From: Bacteroidales bacterium UBA1745 | GTDB lineage: Bacteria > Bacteroidota > Bacteroidia > Bacteroidales > UBA932 | Assembly: GCA_002314885.1 (NCBI GenBank) | Contig: DCHT01000013.1 | Location: 1 to 7,677, forward strand | Direction: 5' to 3' | Length of the DNA stretch: 7,677 nucleotides | Shown here: in pieces, positions 6,864-7,677 of the stretch | Numbering within the stretch: position 1 is the stretch's first letter | How the letters are laid out: the number at the start of each line of letters is the position of its first letter | Translations under genes and position numbers: made by a program | Notes under the pieces: generated by a model | Told to the model about the DNA's origin: nothing | Database searches by the model: none | Seen by the model: the letters and a program-made list of their open reading frames with translations, nothing else

Positions 6864-7677
6864 ATGAAGAAAATCAGAAACATACTGCTCGCGCTGATGG
6901 CCACTATCTGTCTTTTCTCCTGCGGAGAGAACGGCGGAGAGGATGTCCTGGCAGATGGACCTTCAATCGTAAAGACCAGCCCGGAGAACGGTGCCACGGA
7001 CATTGACGTGGCCAAGCTTTCCGTCGTGCTTACTTACGACCAGAACATCAAATGTCCTCTGGACAAGCGCGGTCTGATTACCCTGACGCCGACAGCAACG
7101 ATTTCCTCCATTTCGACCAATGGAGCGGATCTGAACATCGTCATCACGGAACTGCAGTATGAAACCCAGTACACGCTTCTGGTGGATGAAGGCGCAGTCG
7201 CCGGATTCAAAAGCGCACAGAGACCGGCAGCCAAGCTCAGCATAGCCTTCACCACGAAGGATGCCCCTGCTGCACCGGAACCTGAAAAAGATTACGAACT
7301 GGCTCCCGTAAAAGAGCTCACAAACCCTAACGCCACCGCAGAGGCCAAGAACGTCTATCAGTATCTTCTCGACCACAGCGGCTCATACACCCTCTCAGGC
7401 GTGCAGTCAGAGGGTACGGCGAACAACAACGACCACGTGGACCTCATAGCAGAGAAAACCGGGAAGCATCCTGCCCTCGCAGGCTATGACTTCATATTCC
7501 TGCAGTACTCTCCTACCCCGGAGGGCTGGTCCTGGAAAGTGGACTACAGCGATATGTCCGCTCCTATCGCACATTGGAAGAACAACGGTCTGGTGGCATA
7601 TATGTGGCACTGGAACGTGCCTACTTCGAAGACTGCCTGGGAGAACGGAGTGAACAACGGCAACTTCGACGGCTACA
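6864..7677 (+). CDS. GH26-family (beta-mannanase type) surface lipoprotein with N-terminal Big_5-like domain, 3' truncated
   Basis: The frame starts at 6864 and stays open to the window end, giving the first 271 residues. The signal peptide ends in lipobox L-F-S-C, with acylated Cys20 followed by G-E-N-G-G-E-D. The next in-frame Met (residue 12) would destroy the signal, so 6864 is the start. Residues about 32-131 form a Big_5/SbsA-type Ig-like domain: P-S-I-V-K-T-S-P-E-N-G-A-T-D near 33-46 and Y-E-T-Q-Y-T-L near 99-105. A linker rich in Ala, Pro and Glu follows (about 134-141). From about 152 the sequence matches GH26: L-S-G-V-Q, H-V-D-L-I-A-E-K-T-G-K-H-P-A-L, G-Y-D-F-I and Y-M-W-H-W-N-V-P at 246-253. 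GH26 enzymes are mostly endo-beta-1,4-mannanases. The two catalytic glutamates lie beyond the window, so activity cannot be confirmed. Other GH26 specificities, such as beta-1,3-xylanase or mixed-linkage glucanase, remain possible. Codon use is clearly less biased than in the genes before it. Confidence 0.88.
   Translation, partial: MKKIRNILLALMATICLFSCGENGGEDVLADGPSIVKTSPENGATDIDVAKLSVVLTYDQNIKCPLDKRGLITLTPTATISSISTNGADLNIVITELQYETQYTLLVDEGAVAGFKSAQRPAAKLSIAFTTKDAPAAPEPEKDYELAPVKELTNPNATAEAKNVYQYLLDHSGSYTLSGVQSEGTANNNDHVDLIAEKTGKHPALAGYDFIFLQYSPTPEGWSWKVDYSDMSAPIAHWKNNGLVAYMWHWNVPTSKTAWENGVNNGNFDGY

Noticed and set aside
6963..7376. Minus-strand open frame of 137 codons opposite the GH26 gene
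   Set aside because: The + strand frame carries a signal peptide, an Ig-like domain and GH26 motifs. The minus frame resembles nothing and has no start context.

Overview
The window is an internal piece of a polysaccharide utilization locus (PUL) from a Bacteroidota genome, probably a Bacteroidales gut or rumen type. The evidence is a SusC/SusD pair followed by surface lipoproteins with IPT/TIG domains and a glycoside hydrolase, all on the + strand. Codon use is strongly biased and fairly GC-rich (Leu mostly CTC, Lys AAG, Pro CCT, Asn AAC), which does not look like classic AT-rich Bacteroides. No genus can be named from this sequence alone.

Layout: (1) 1-1164, the C-terminal 387 residues of a SusC-like TonB-dependent transporter, cut by the window start. 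(2) 1182-3023, a full-length SusD-like lipoprotein behind an unusually good Shine-Dalgarno sequence. (3) 3036-4382, a surface glycan-binding lipoprotein with two N-terminal IPT/TIG-type domains and a cysteine-rich C-terminal domain resembling SGBP-B binding domains. (4) 4399-6810, a larger lipoprotein with six tandem IPT/TIG domains and two homologous C-terminal beta-rich modules in tandem. (5) 6823-6861, a strong intrinsic terminator. (6) 6864-7677, the start of a lipoprotein with a Big_5-type Ig-like domain and the first part of a GH26 (beta-mannanase type) catalytic domain, cut by the window end.

Genes 1-4 have gaps of 17, 12 and 16 nt and read as one operon. The inferred division of labour is as follows. 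The two glycan-binding proteins and the GH26 enzyme sit on the outer surface through their lipid anchors, capture a beta-mannan-type polysaccharide and cut it. SusD then lids the SusC channel, which imports the oligosaccharides using TonB energy. The substrate prediction rests mainly on the GH26 call.

The overall plan is a known one. The parts that deserve a second look are the duplicated C-terminal module of the 803-residue protein, the terminator that ends almost on the start codon of the GH26 gene, the sharp change in leucine codon use at that gene, the lone strong Shine-Dalgarno in front of susD, and the cysteine-rich binding domain. There is no gene-free stretch over 60 bases, and I saw no RNA gene, CRISPR array or mobile element.
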